DNA of 36,597 bases from Alphaproteobacteria bacterium (GTDB lineage: Bacteria > Pseudomonadota > Alphaproteobacteria > Micropepsales > Micropepsaceae): positions 1-36,597 of the forward strand of contig JACCXK010000177.1 of the NCBI GenBank assembly GCA_013697055.1. Direction: 5' to 3'. The number at the start of each line of letters is the position of its first letter. The first letter of the stretch is position 1. Both the position numbers and the translations under genes were made by a program. Below are positions 9,830 to 22,231 of the stretch, piece after piece. Under the pieces are notes generated by a model. That model ran no database searches, was not told the DNA's origin, and was given only the letters and a program-made list of their open reading frames with translations.

Positions 9830-10270
9830 ATGCACATCGGCACATGCGGTACGGACGAAATTCCCCAATGGGTGGCATTGCGCTTTGCGCTATGGCCAGA
9901 TGAGGACAAGGGCATCATGGCGCGCGAAGCGCCCGGCATCCTGGCCCATCCGGACAGGCTGGTGCTGGTGGCGCGGGACGGCGCGGCGCTGACGGGTTTT
10001 GCCGAAGCCTCGTTGCGGCGCGATTACGTCAATGGCTGCGAGACATCGCCGGTGGCGTTTGTTGAAGGCATCTATGTCGTGCCGCGGGCGCGCAGCGGTG
10101 GCGTGGCGCGCGCGCTGATCGCCGCCATCGAACATTGGGCGAAGGAGAATGGAATGCGTGAGCTGGCCTCGGATGCGCTGCTGGAAAACAGCCAATCCCA
10201 TGCCATGCACGAAGCGCTGGGCTTCAGCGAAACCGAGTGCGTGGTCTATTTCCGAAAACCGCTGACCTAA
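9830..10270 (+). CDS. GNAT acetyltransferase resembling aminoglycoside 6'-N-acetyltransferase
   Basis: A 146-residue GNAT enzyme. It carries the signature stretches of chromosomal AAC(6')-I enzymes: [20 protein letters not shown] (residues 57-76), [19 protein letters not shown] (78-96, including the acetyl-CoA pyrophosphate loop) and [17 protein letters not shown] (127-143). Length equals that family. Activity on aminoglycosides is likely but not proven, since related environmental enzymes may have other amine substrates. The ATG at 9830 follows AAGAGGCAGG; an upstream in-frame ATG at 9791 gives an extension without resemblance. Divergent from the stress protein gene. Its TAA overlaps the mutS stop codon on the other strand. 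Confidence 0.85.
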   Translation: MHIGTCGTDEIPQWVALRFALWPDEDKGIMAREAPGILAHPDRLVLVARDGAALTGFAEASLRRDYVNGCETSPVAFVEGIYVVPRARSGGVARALIAAIEHWAKENGMRELASDALLENSQSHAMHEALGFSETECVVYFRKPLT

Positions 10271-12942
10271 AGCGGAAGCTTGCGCTTGAGGTCGTAGAGA
10301 ATCTCCAACGCCTCCTTGGGCGACAGGGCGTCCGGCTCGATCTCCTTGAGCGCATCTTCCACTTTACTTGTTTTGGAATCTGGCGCGCTAGCGCCAAAAA
10401 GAGGCAGGTCGTCAATCTTCGCCAGCGGCTTGTGGCCTTCGCGGCCTTCTTCCACGGCGCGCAGCACTTCCTCGGCTCTGGCAACCACGGCAGCTGGCAA
10501 TCCCGCCAGCTTGGCAACATGGATGCCGTAGGAACGGTCGGCGGTGCCGGAGATCACTTCATGGAGGAAGACGATACTGTCGTTCCATTCCCGCACCTTC
10601 ATGGTGTAGCAGGCCATGGATTGCAGCCGCTCGGCCAGCGCCACCATCTCGTGATAGTGGGTGGCGAACAAAGCACGGCTCTTGTTGGTTTCATGCAGAT
10701 GCTCGGCCGCGGCCCAGGCGATGGCGAGGCCGTCATAGGTGGCGGTGCCGCGCCCGATCTCGTCCAGGATGACAAGGCTCTTCGGCGTGGCCTGGTTGAG
10801 GATCGCAGCGGTTTCCACCATCTCGACCATGAAGGTGCTGCGCCCCGCCGCCAGATCGTCGCCCGCGCCGACGCGGGAGAATAAGCGATCCACGATGCCG
10901 ATATGCGCCGCCTCAGCTGGCACAAAGCTGCCGGTCTGGGCGAGAATGGCGATCAGCGCATTCTGGCGCAGGAAGGTCGATTTGCCCGCCATGTTGGGGC
11001 CGGTGACCAGCCACAGCCGGCCCTTGGCGCTGGGCGACAGGTCGCAGTCATTGGGCACAAAGGGTCCGGCATTACCCGCTTGCAGTGCCGCTTCCACCAC
11101 CGGGTGGCGGCCGCGGGTGATGTTGAAGGAAAGCCCGTTGTCGATCTTGGGCCGCACATAGCGCGCCGCGATGGCGAGTTCGCCCAAGGATGCAGCGACA
11201 TCGAGCGTGCCCAACGCATCGGCGATGGCGCTGAGCGCTTCGCCATGCTCGATGGACAGCATCGACATCTCATCGAACAGCGTCGACTCCAGCGCCAGCG
11301 CGCCTTCGGCGGCTTCGGAAATGCGCGACGCCAAAGACGCCAATTCATCGGTGGAAAAGCGCACCGCGCCGGCCATGGTCTGGCGATGGCGGAAGTGTTC
11401 CTTGTCGGCCAGCAGCTTGTCGGCATGTTGCTGAGCAACTTCGATGAAATAGCCCAGCACGCCGTTATGCTTGATCTTGAGCTGCGTCACGCCGCTGGTC
11501 ATGCGGTACTTGCCTTCCAGGCCTGCAATGACGCGGCGGGATTCATCGCGCAGCGCACGCAGTTCATCCAGCGGCGCATGCGCGCCGGTCCTGATGAAGC
11601 CGCCGTCGCGCGCGAGGTACGGCGGCTCCTCCACCAGCAGGAACTCCAGCCGGTCGGAGAGGCGTGACACCGCCGCGATGTTCTGCGTCAGCGTGTCGAT
11701 GGCGTTCAGCGCTTCGCCTGCCAGCGATTCTTTGCGCAAGCCGTCGCGTAATCCGCGCGCCGCCTTCACCCCCTCGCGCAAATTGGCCAGGTCGCGCGGG
11801 CCCCCGCGCGCCACCGACAGCCGCCCCAGGGCGCGCGCAATGTCCGGCGCGGCGCGCAAAGCCTCGCGTGCATGACGCCGCAACTCTGAATCCTTGGCGA
11901 AGCTTTCCACCGCGTCATGTCGCGCGCCGATCTGCTTCACATCGGTCAACGGCGCCGCCAATCGTCCCGCCAGCATGCGCGCGCCGCAGGCCGTGACGGT
12001 GTGATCAATCCCGGCCAGCAGCGAACCGCTGCGCTGGCCGGCCAGGGTCTGTGTCAGTTCCAGATTGCGCCGCGTGGCGGCATCGATACCCATGAAATGC
12101 GACGGCGACACCCGCGCGATCCGCTGCAACGCCACCTTGGCGCCCTTCTGGGTCAATTCCAGATAAGCGATCAGCGCGCCCGCCGCCGACAGTTCGGCGC
12201 GGGAGAAGGCGCCCAGCCCATCCAGCGACAGCATGTTGTAATGCGCCTTCAAGGCGCGCTCGCCATTGGCGGAATCAAACCGGCTGCCCGGCAGCGGCGA
12301 CAGCGCCAGTCCTTGCGCCTTGAACAAAGCGGCAAACTCTTCCTGCGCCAGTAGCGCATCGGGCAGCAGCAATTCCTTGGGCGACAGGCGCGCCAGTTCT
12401 GTGGCGATCTCGGCCTGCCCCACCGCCGCCACGGAAAATTCGCCGGTCGACATGTCGGCATAGGCCAGCGCGAAGTCCGCGCCGCTGCGTCCCAGCGCCG
12501 TCAGCAAATTCGATGCCCGCGCTTCCAGCAGCGCGTCCTCGGTCAGGGTGCCGGGCGTCACCAGCCGCACCACCTCGCGCTTCACCACCGACTTGGCGCC
12601 GCGCTTCTTGGCCTCGGCCGGATCTTCGACCTGCTCGCACACCGCCACCCGATGGCCCTTGCGGATCAGTTTTTCCAGATAGGATTCGGCGGCATGCACC
12701 GGCACGCCGCACATGGGGATGTCCTCGCCCAGATGCTTGCCGCGCTTGGTCAGAGCGATGTCCAGCGCCTCGGCCGCCTTTGCTGCATCCGCGAAGAAAA
12801 GTTCGTAGAAATCGCCCATGCGGTAAAACAGCAGATAGTCCGCATGCGCCACTTTCAGCGCGAGATATTGCGCCATCATGGGGGTGGTATCACCCGCCGC
12901 TGCCGCTTCCGCAGGCACAAGACCCAGGTCCATCTCGCTCAT
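10267..12942 (-). CDS. mutS: DNA mismatch repair protein MutS
   Basis: An 891-residue mismatch sensor of methyl-independent or MutL-dependent repair. The mismatch-contact motif is in GDFYELF (F45-x-E47). The connector, lever and clamp domains follow. The C-terminal ATPase has Walker [10 protein letters not shown], Walker [15 protein letters not shown] and the conserved FATHYHEM. The C-terminus ends at a conserved helix region ([13 protein letters not shown]). Length is normal for MutS1. It is divergent from maeB, 119 nt between starts. Its last bases overlap the last 4 bases of the acetyltransferase gene (CTAA shared on opposite strands). Confidence 0.98.
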   Translation of the reverse strand: MSEMDLGLVPAEAAAAGDTTPMMAQYLALKVAHADYLLFYRMGDFYELFFADAAKAAEALDIALTKRGKHLGEDIPMCGVPVHAAESYLEKLIRKGHRVAVCEQVEDPAEAKKRGAKSVVKREVVRLVTPGTLTEDALLEARASNLLTALGRSGADFALAYADMSTGEFSVAAVGQAEIATELARLSPKELLLPDALLAQEEFAALFKAQGLALSPLPGSRFDSANGERALKAHYNMLSLDGLGAFSRAELSAAGALIAYLELTQKGAKVALQRIARVSPSHFMGIDAATRRNLELTQTLAGQRSGSLLAGIDHTVTACGARMLAGRLAAPLTDVKQIGARHDAVESFAKDSELRRHAREALRAAPDIARALGRLSVARGGPRDLANLREGVKAARGLRDGLRKESLAGEALNAIDTLTQNIAAVSRLSDRLEFLLVEEPPYLARDGGFIRTGAHAPLDELRALRDESRRVIAGLEGKYRMTSGVTQLKIKHNGVLGYFIEVAQQHADKLLADKEHFRHRQTMAGAVRFSTDELASLASRISEAAEGALALESTLFDEMSMLSIEHGEALSAIADALGTLDVAASLGELAIAARYVRPKIDNGLSFNITRGRHPVVEAALQAGNAGPFVPNDCDLSPSAKGRLWLVTGPNMAGKSTFLRQNALIAILAQTGSFVPAEAAHIGIVDRLFSRVGAGDDLAAGRSTFMVEMVETAAILNQATPKSLVILDEIGRGTATYDGLAIAWAAAEHLHETNKSRALFATHYHEMVALAERLQSMACYTMKVREWNDSIVFLHEVISGTADRSYGIHVAKLAGLPAAVVARAEEVLRAVEEGREGHKPLAKIDDLPLFGASAPDSKTSKVEDALKEIEPDALSPKEALEILYDLKRKLPL

Positions 12943-13061
12943 GCGAGCATCTTAGCAGACCCGCAGCAATACCTGCGTCACGGAAGCTTGATGCAATCGC
13001 CGCCTGCGTGGTTATTCTGTGGAAAATCCTCCCAGAACAGCAGAACAACAGGGGTATCCGA

Positions 13062-15316
<2,255 letters not shown>

Positions 15317-15317
<1 letters not shown>

Positions 15318-16768
15318 TGGACTTCGCCAAGGCCGCGTCGTTCATGGAGCGCATCTGGGATGATGAGATCATTCCGGCGCTAACTGACTACATCCGCATC
15401 CCCAACAAGAGCCCGGCCTTTGACATGGACTGGGCGGCCCATGGCCATATGGAACAGGCGACGCAGATGTTCGCCGCCTGGGCCAAGACCAAGCTGGCGC
15501 AGTTTCCCGACTCAACGTTGGAGATCGTGCGTCTGGAAGGCCGCACCCCGCTGATCTTCATCGAGATTCCCGGCGACGCAAAAGCGTCGGCGAGAGCCGG
15601 AGCGACCCATAAAGAAGCCACGGTGCTAATGTACGGCCATCTGGACAAGCAGCCGGAAATGCTGGGCTGGGCCGACGATCTGGGTCCGTGGCAGCCGGTG
15701 GTGAAGGACGGCAAGCTTTACGGCCGGGGCGGCGCCGATGACGGCTATGCCATGTTCGCCAGCATCGCGGCGCTGCTTGCCTTGAAAGAACAAGGTGTGA
15801 AACGCGCCCGCACGGTGATCATCATCGAGGCTTGTGAGGAATCCGGCTCGCCTGACCTGCCTTTTTATATCGACCAACTCGCGCCCCGCATCGGCACACC
15901 TGACCTTGTGGTGTGCCTGGATTCGGGTTGCGGCAACTACGAGCAGCTGTGGCTGACCACATCCCTGCGTGGCAATTTGATCGGCGCCCTGACGGTGAAA
16001 GTGCTGACCGAAGGCGTGCATTCCGGCGCTGCCAGCGGCATCGTACCTTCGTCTTTCCGCATCCTGCGCATGCTGCTGTCGCGCATCGAAGACGAGGCGA
16101 CGGGACAGATGAAACTGCCCGAACTGTTTGCCGACATCCCACAGGAACGCCGGAAACAGGCCAAGGAAGCCGCCGCCATATTGGGCGATGAAGTCTGGTC
16201 GGGCGCGCCGTTCGCCGGACGCACAAAACCAATGGCCGAAGGAAACGCCGAGCTGATCCTGGAAAAGACCTGGCGGCCGCAACTGGCGGTCACGGCAATG
16301 GACGGTTATCCCCTGCCCGCCAATGGTGGGAACGTCTTGCTGCCCTATTCCACCGCCAAGCTGAGCTTGCGCCTGCCGCCGACCCTGGAAGCGGAGACCG
16401 CACGCACCGCGCTGAAAAGAACCTTGCAAGCTTCGCCGCCCTATGATGCCGATGTGACGTTTGATGTGCCGCGGGGCGACAATGGCTGGAATGCGCCCAC
16501 CCTGGCGACCTGGCTGGAAGCCTCGCTCAACAAGGCCAGCAACGACGCTTTCGGCAAGCCCGTCGCCTATCAGGGCGAAGGCGGCTCGATTCCCTTCATG
16601 GCCATGCTGGGCGAGAAATTTCCCGGCACCCAGTTCGTGGTGACCGGCGTCCTGGGGCCCCATTCCAATGCCCATGGCCCCAACGAATTCCTGCACATCG
16701 GTTTCGCCAAGAAATTGTCGGCCTGCATCGCCACCGTGCTGGCCGATCACGCGTTGCAAAAGTCATGA
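15317..16768 (+). CDS. M20 family metallopeptidase (dipeptidase-like)
   Basis: A 483-residue zinc peptidase of the M20/carboxypeptidase G2 type. The metal-site motifs are H108 and D110 in YGHLDKQPE, the bridging aspartate in GRGGADDGY (about 141), EACEESGSPD with the general base and ligand glutamates (about 173-174), D202 in VCLDSG and H453 in NAHGPNEFLH. The YGHLDKQPE form is typical of the dipeptidase branch. Residues about 87-99 (DAKASARAGATHK) look like an extra loop between IFIEIPG and TVLMYGH, and its DNA contains the palindrome GACGCAAAAGCGTC. Translation is coupled to maeB through TAATG and to tspO through ATGA. The substrate is unknown. Confidence 0.92.
15571..15603. repeat. short palindromic insertion inside the M20 peptidase gene
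   Basis: A perfect hairpin, GACGC-AAAA-GCGTC (15575-15588), is followed by GGCGAGAGCCGG. It lies exactly where the protein carries extra low-complexity residues (DAKASARAGA) relative to what I expect of the family. It resembles a small intergenic palindrome captured in frame, but the comparison with homologues is from memory. Confidence 0.45.
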
Positions 16769-17250
16769 GCTTCCTCGATACCGCGCCCGGTTCGCGCCGA
16801 CCGCTTTATATTTTCCTGATCGTCACCCAGGGCGTGGGCGCGGCCGCCAGCGTCTTCACCCTGCCCAATATTCCCACCTGGTACGCCGCATTGAATCATC
16901 CGGCGATTGCGCCGCCCAATTGGGTCTTCGCACCGGTCTGGACCACGCTTTATTTCCTGATGGCTTTGGCGGCCTGGCGGGTTTGGCGCATCACCGGGCT
17001 GAAATCGGTGGAGATGGCGGCCTTCGCACTACAACTGGCGCTGAATTTCCTTTGGCCGGTGATGTTCTTCGCCCTTCACAGTATCGGCAGTGCGCTGGTC
17101 GAAGTCGTGGCGCTGGACCTCGTCATCCTTGCCACCGCCATCCTGTTCTTTCGCCGCGACAGGATCGCCGGTCTTCTTTTCCTGCCCTACCTGGCCTGGA
17201 GCCTGTTCGCCACGGTCCTGACCCACGCCTTCTGGCGGCTGAACCCCTGA
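16765..17250 (+). CDS. tspO: TspO/MBR family membrane protein (tryptophan-rich sensory protein)
   Basis: A 161-residue five-helix membrane protein of the translocator protein family, which binds porphyrins and, in Rhodobacter, modulates pigment gene expression. Family signatures: IPTWYAALNHP (36-46), PPNWVFAPVWTTLYFLM (50-66), LALNFLWPVMFF (91-102) and LPYLAWSLFATVLTHAFWRLN at the C-terminus. Length is normal. The ATG overlaps the peptidase stop (ATGA), so it is translationally coupled. Transcription is probably from upstream of maeB, as no separate promoter is evident. Its actual ligand here is not known. Confidence 0.93.
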   Translation: MSFLDTAPGSRRPLYIFLIVTQGVGAAASVFTLPNIPTWYAALNHPAIAPPNWVFAPVWTTLYFLMALAAWRVWRITGLKSVEMAAFALQLALNFLWPVMFFALHSIGSALVEVVALDLVILATAILFFRRDRIAGLLFLPYLAWSLFATVLTHAFWRLNP

Positions 17251-17256
17251 CAGAGG

Positions 17257-17285
17257 CTTGGCATTTGCTAAGCCCCTCCCTATAT
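17257..17285 (+). promoter_or_regulatory. RpoH (sigma-32) type heat-shock promoter of dnaK
   Basis: CTTG at 17257-17260, an 18-nt spacer, then CCTATAT at 17279-17285. This fits the alphaproteobacterial heat-shock consensus CTTG-N17/18-CYTATNT (from memory). It starts only 7 nt after the tspO stop and would give a leader of about 110 nt before dnaK. Confidence 0.75.
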
Positions 17286-17403
17286 ACCCCCTTGTGTAAG
17301 CATGGGTTTGGCCCATCGCTTATTTTGTCAAAGAATTCAATGGGATGGACCGGAGGGCGCCGCAAGGGCCAGGACTCCATGCCCAATGAGAGGAACAGTA
17401 AGA

Positions 17404-19320
<1,917 letters not shown>

Positions 19321-19328
19321 AGAGCACC

Positions 19329-19365
19329 AAGGCCCCCGCGTGAAAGCACGGGGGCCTTACTTTTC
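19329..19365 (+). terminator. rho-independent terminator or attenuator between dnaK and dnaJ
   Basis: AAGGCCCCCGCG (19329-19340), a 6-nt loop and CACGGGGGCCTT (19347-19358) form a very GC-rich 12-bp stem with one mismatch, followed by ACTTTTC. It lies 8 nt after the dnaK stop. Partial read-through would give less dnaJ than dnaK message. Confidence 0.85.
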
Positions 19366-19389
19366 ATATCCGGGGGCGGATTTGACGTC

Positions 19390-20529
19390 ATGAAGCGCTG
19401 TTATTACGAAACCCTCGAAGTCCAGAAGGGCTCGTCCGGCGAGATTTTGAAAACCTCGTATCGCAAGCTGGCGATGCGTTTTCACCCCGACAAGAATCCC
19501 GGCGACCACACCGCCGAAGTCAAATTCAAGGAAATCAACGAAGCCTATGACGTCCTGAAGGACGATCAGAAGCGCGCCGCCTATGACCGTTTCGGTCACG
19601 CGGCGTTTGAAGGCGGCATGGGCGCAGCCGCCGGCGCACGCGGCGGCAACCCCTTCGGCGACTTTGGCAGCTTCGGCGATGTGTTCGAGGATATTTTCGG
19701 CCAGATGATGGGCGGCGCGTCACGCGCCAAGCGCCAGAATCGCGGCCAGGACCTGCGCTACAATCTGGAAATCAGCCTGGAAGAAGCCGCGCGCGGCCGC
19801 AATGCCGAGATCAAGGTGCCCACCATGGTCGCCTGCGATGTCTGTGCGGGCTCGGGCGCCGAGACCGGGCACCAGGCCGAGACCTGTCCCACCTGCCAGG
19901 GCCACGGCAAGGTACGCGCCACCCAGGGCTTCTTCACCATCGAGCGCAGCTGCTCCAATTGCCGCGGCTCGGGAAAGATTATTCGTAACCCTTGCAAGGC
20001 CTGCCGCGGCGCCGGTGTGGTGCAGAAGGAACGTACTCTCAACGTTGATGTGCCGCCCGGCGTGGAAGAAGGCACCCGCATCCGCCTGTCGGGCGAAGGC
20101 GCGGTGGGCGCCAATGGCGGCCCGCCCGGCGATCTCTATATTTTCCTCTCCGTCGCCGAGCATCCCATCTTCCAGCGCGACGGCCATGACTTGCATTGCC
20201 GCGCGCCTGTCAGTTTCGTCACCGCCGCCATGGGCGGCGCGATCGAAGTGCCGACCCTGGACGGCGGCCGCGCCAAGGTCAGCATTCCCGAAGGCACCCA
20301 GCCGGGGCGGCAGTTCCGCCTCAAGGGCAAGGGCATGCCGGTGCTGCGCAGCGCCCAGAAGGGCGACCTCTATGTCGAGTTGGCGGTGGAAACCCCCGTC
20401 AAGCTGACCAAGCGGCAGAAGGAGTTGCTGCGCGAGTTCGATGCCGAGAGCCAGACCGGTACCCATCCGGAGGCCGAAGGCTTCCTGGCGCGGTTGAAAG
20501 AGTTTTGGAACGGCTGCGACAAAGCCTGA
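19390..20529 (+). CDS. dnaJ: chaperone protein DnaJ (Hsp40)
   Basis: A 379-residue type I J-protein that delivers substrates to DnaK and stimulates its ATPase. The J domain has the HPD motif at 32-34. A Gly/Phe-rich linker follows ([20 protein letters not shown]). The zinc-finger region has all four CxxCxGxG repeats: [24 protein letters not shown] and CKACRGAG. The C-terminal peptide-binding and dimerisation domains are complete. It starts at the ATG at 19390, 69 nt after dnaK and beyond the intervening terminator. The N-terminal [10 protein letters not shown] is slightly unusual compared with the common MAKRDYYEVLG, but the helices are intact. Confidence 0.98.
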   Translation: MKRCYYETLEVQKGSSGEILKTSYRKLAMRFHPDKNPGDHTAEVKFKEINEAYDVLKDDQKRAAYDRFGHAAFEGGMGAAAGARGGNPFGDFGSFGDVFEDIFGQMMGGASRAKRQNRGQDLRYNLEISLEEAARGRNAEIKVPTMVACDVCAGSGAETGHQAETCPTCQGHGKVRATQGFFTIERSCSNCRGSGKIIRNPCKACRGAGVVQKERTLNVDVPPGVEEGTRIRLSGEGAVGANGGPPGDLYIFLSVAEHPIFQRDGHDLHCRAPVSFVTAAMGGAIEVPTLDGGRAKVSIPEGTQPGRQFRLKGKGMPVLRSAQKGDLYVELAVETPVKLTKRQKELLREFDAESQTGTHPEAEGFLARLKEFWNGCDKA

Positions 20530-20549
20530 CCCTTGCGGGCTCAGGCTTT
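20521..20549 (+). terminator. hairpin overlapping the dnaJ stop codon
   Basis: AAAGCCTGA (20521-20529) pairs perfectly with TCAGGCTTT (20541-20549), with further CC/GG pairing inside. The left arm contains the dnaJ TGA stop. Only a weak T-rich run (GATTCTTTG) follows, so termination is likely but not strong. Confidence 0.6.
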
Positions 20550-20581
20550 GATTCTTTGATGTCGCGCAATTTACCGGCTAC

Positions 20582-20597
20582 ACGCCAAAGATGGCGT
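20582..20597. repeat. small perfect hairpin in the dnaJ-pmtA spacer
   Basis: ACGCCA at 20582-20587 pairs with TGGCGT at 20592-20597 across an AAGA tetraloop. It sits about 60 nt before the pmtA start and could be a leader structure or a chance palindrome. Confidence 0.35.
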
Positions 20598-20655
20598 TTC
20601 GCCGGATCGCGCTTTCGACGTAAGATAGTGCCCAGAAACAGGGCAAGGCTGATCC

Positions 20656-21225
20656 GTGACAACGACCTTGACCTCTGCCTGGGCCGATAACCTGCGTTTC
20701 CTGCGCGCCCTGGTCACCAATCCCAAAAGTGTCGGCGCGATTTTTCCGTCCAGCCCCGCTTTGGCCCAAGCCATTGCCCGCCAGATCGATCCCGCTGCCG
20801 GCCCGGTGCTGGAGATCGGTCCGGGCACCGGCGTGGTCAGCGAAGCGATCCTGGAGCGCGGCGTTGCGCCCCAGAATCTCACCCTGTTGGAGTATGACGA
20901 GGCGTTCGCCCAGCATCTGGCCACACGCTTCCCACAGGTGCATGTGGTGCAGGGCGATGCCTTCGACCTGGACCGCACCTTGGGCGCCCGCCTGCCCTTT
21001 GGCGCCATCGTCTCCTGCCTGCCATTGCTCAACTTCCCGTCAGCGCAGCGCCTGGCCTTGATGGACGGCTTGGCCGCCCGCCTGTTACCGGGCGCCCCGC
21101 TGATCCAGTTTTCCTACGGCCTGCATGCCCCGGTGGTGCCGCCGGATGGCTTTGCCGTCACCTGCACCGCCTATGTGCTGGCCAACCTGCCCCCGGCCAA
21201 GGTCTGGGTCTACCGGCAGAATTGA
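20656..21225 (+). CDS. pmtA: phospholipid N-methyltransferase (PmtA-like)
   Basis: A 189-residue SAM-dependent methyltransferase of the soluble PmtA type, which methylates phosphatidylethanolamine towards phosphatidylcholine. The N-terminal RFLRALVTNPKSVGAIFPSS is characteristic of the family. Motif I is VLEIGPGTG (51-59), an acidic residue follows in LLEYDEAF, and SCLPLLNFP is the family's post-II loop. The start is a GTG at 20656 (MTTTLTSAW); GGCAAGG lies upstream. PmtA downstream of dnaK-dnaJ is a recurring alphaproteobacterial arrangement (from memory). Substrate assignment is by family; other small methyltransferases are possible. Confidence 0.85.
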   Translation: MTTTLTSAWADNLRFLRALVTNPKSVGAIFPSSPALAQAIARQIDPAAGPVLEIGPGTGVVSEAILERGVAPQNLTLLEYDEAFAQHLATRFPQVHVVQGDAFDLDRTLGARLPFGAIVSCLPLLNFPSAQRLALMDGLAARLLPGAPLIQFSYGLHAPVVPPDGFAVTCTAYVLANLPPAKVWVYRQN

Positions 21226-21228
21226 CGA

Positions 21229-21371
21229 TTTTGCTGCACATTTTGCTGCAGCAAAGGGTGCAGCATAAAGTGTTTTGCTGCACGCGATGCTGCGCGTTAA
21301 GTGTATGAAAAAATACAGCATTACTGCTTCTACCCCACCCCCAAATCCGCAGTACAGGTTTGCACTGCAAA
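21229..21371. promoter_or_regulatory. cluster of TGCTGCA/TGCAGCA motifs and palindromes before moeB (candidate operator region)
   Basis: Three direct copies of TTTTGCTGCA lie at 21229, 21241 and 21273. The second extends into the perfect palindrome TTTGCTGCAGCAAA (21242-21255). TGCAGCA follows at 21259. Further on are TGTAT-N6-ATACA (21302-21317) and TTTGCA-C-TGCAAA (21359-21371). Such density in a non-coding spacer suggests protein binding sites. The motif is reminiscent of TGC-rich sites described for the PHB regulator PhaR, but that is only a resemblance. No gene fits inside this spacer. Confidence 0.5.
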
Positions 21372-21410
21372 ACGGGCGACAAGCCGGCACTTTGGCCCTA
21401 TGGAATCGCC

Positions 21411-22196
21411 ATGCTCAGCGATGACGAACTCGACCGTTATGCCCGCCACCTGGTGCTACGGGAGGTGGGCGGCCCAGGCCAGGCCCGCATCGGCGCCGCC
21501 AAGGTGCTGGTGGTGGGCGCCGGCGGTCTGGGCAGCCCGGTCGCGCTCTACCTGGCAGCCGCCGGGGTCGGGCGGCTGGGGCTGGTGGATGACGATCCCG
21601 TCAGCCTGTCGAACCTGCAGCGCCAGATCCTGTTCCGCACTGCCGATGTCGGGCGCGCCAAGGTTGAGGCGGGCGGCGAAGCCCTAAAAGCCCTGAATCC
21701 CGGGGTCCAGGTCGATTGCCACCGGGTACGCCTCACCGCCGCCAATGTGATGGACCTGATCGCGCCCTATGACATCATTGCCGACGGCAGCGATAACTTC
21801 GACACCCGCTTCCTGCTCAACGACGCCTGTTTTTTTGCCCGAAAACCTCTGATCTCGGCGGCGGTGACCGAATTCGAAGGCCAGCTCGCCACCTACAAAG
21901 GCTATGCCCCGGACCTGCCCTGTTATCGCTGCCTGTTTCCCGCGCCCCCGCCGCCCGGGACCGTGCCCAGTTGCTCGGAAACCGGGGTGCTGGGCGCCGC
22001 GGCCGGCGTCATGGGGTCGCTGCAGGCGTTGGAAGTGCTGAAGGAAGCCGCTGGCCTGGGCACCGGTCTTGCGGGAAAAATCCTGACCTACAAGGCACTT
22101 AGCACCGAATTTCGCATCGCCAGGCTGCCCAAGGACCCGGCCTGCCCCTTGTGCGGAGAAAAACCAACAATTTCCGGCCTTTCGCAGCACGGTTAA
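21411..22196 (+). CDS. moeB: HesA/MoeB/ThiF family sulfur-carrier adenylyltransferase
   Basis: A 261-residue E1-like enzyme that adenylates the C-terminus of a ubiquitin-like sulfur carrier (MoaD or ThiS). The ATP-binding loop is GAGGLGSP (36-43), followed by the acidic LVDDDPVSLSNLQRQILF. The zinc pairs are C171/C174 (CYRC) and C245/C248 (CPLC). C188 in PSCSETGVLG lies where related enzymes have a reactive cysteine. I prefer the ATG at 21411, because MLSDDELDRYARHLVLREVGG matches the family start; an in-frame ATG at 21360 lies inside the motif-rich spacer. MoeB versus ThiF cannot be separated from sequence alone, and no moa or thi genes are adjacent. Confidence 0.88.
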   Translation: MLSDDELDRYARHLVLREVGGPGQARIGAAKVLVVGAGGLGSPVALYLAAAGVGRLGLVDDDPVSLSNLQRQILFRTADVGRAKVEAGGEALKALNPGVQVDCHRVRLTAANVMDLIAPYDIIADGSDNFDTRFLLNDACFFARKPLISAAVTEFEGQLATYKGYAPDLPCYRCLFPAPPPPGTVPSCSETGVLGAAAGVMGSLQALEVLKEAAGLGTGLAGKILTYKALSTEFRIARLPKDPACPLCGEKPTISGLSQHG

Positions 22197-22231
22197 CCGC
22201 GCTGAAAGCGTACCAGCGCCAACATTGGGGC

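Noticed and set aside
12513..13061. 183-residue N-terminal extension of MaeB
   Set aside because: It lies antisense within mutS and has no similarity to malic enzymes.
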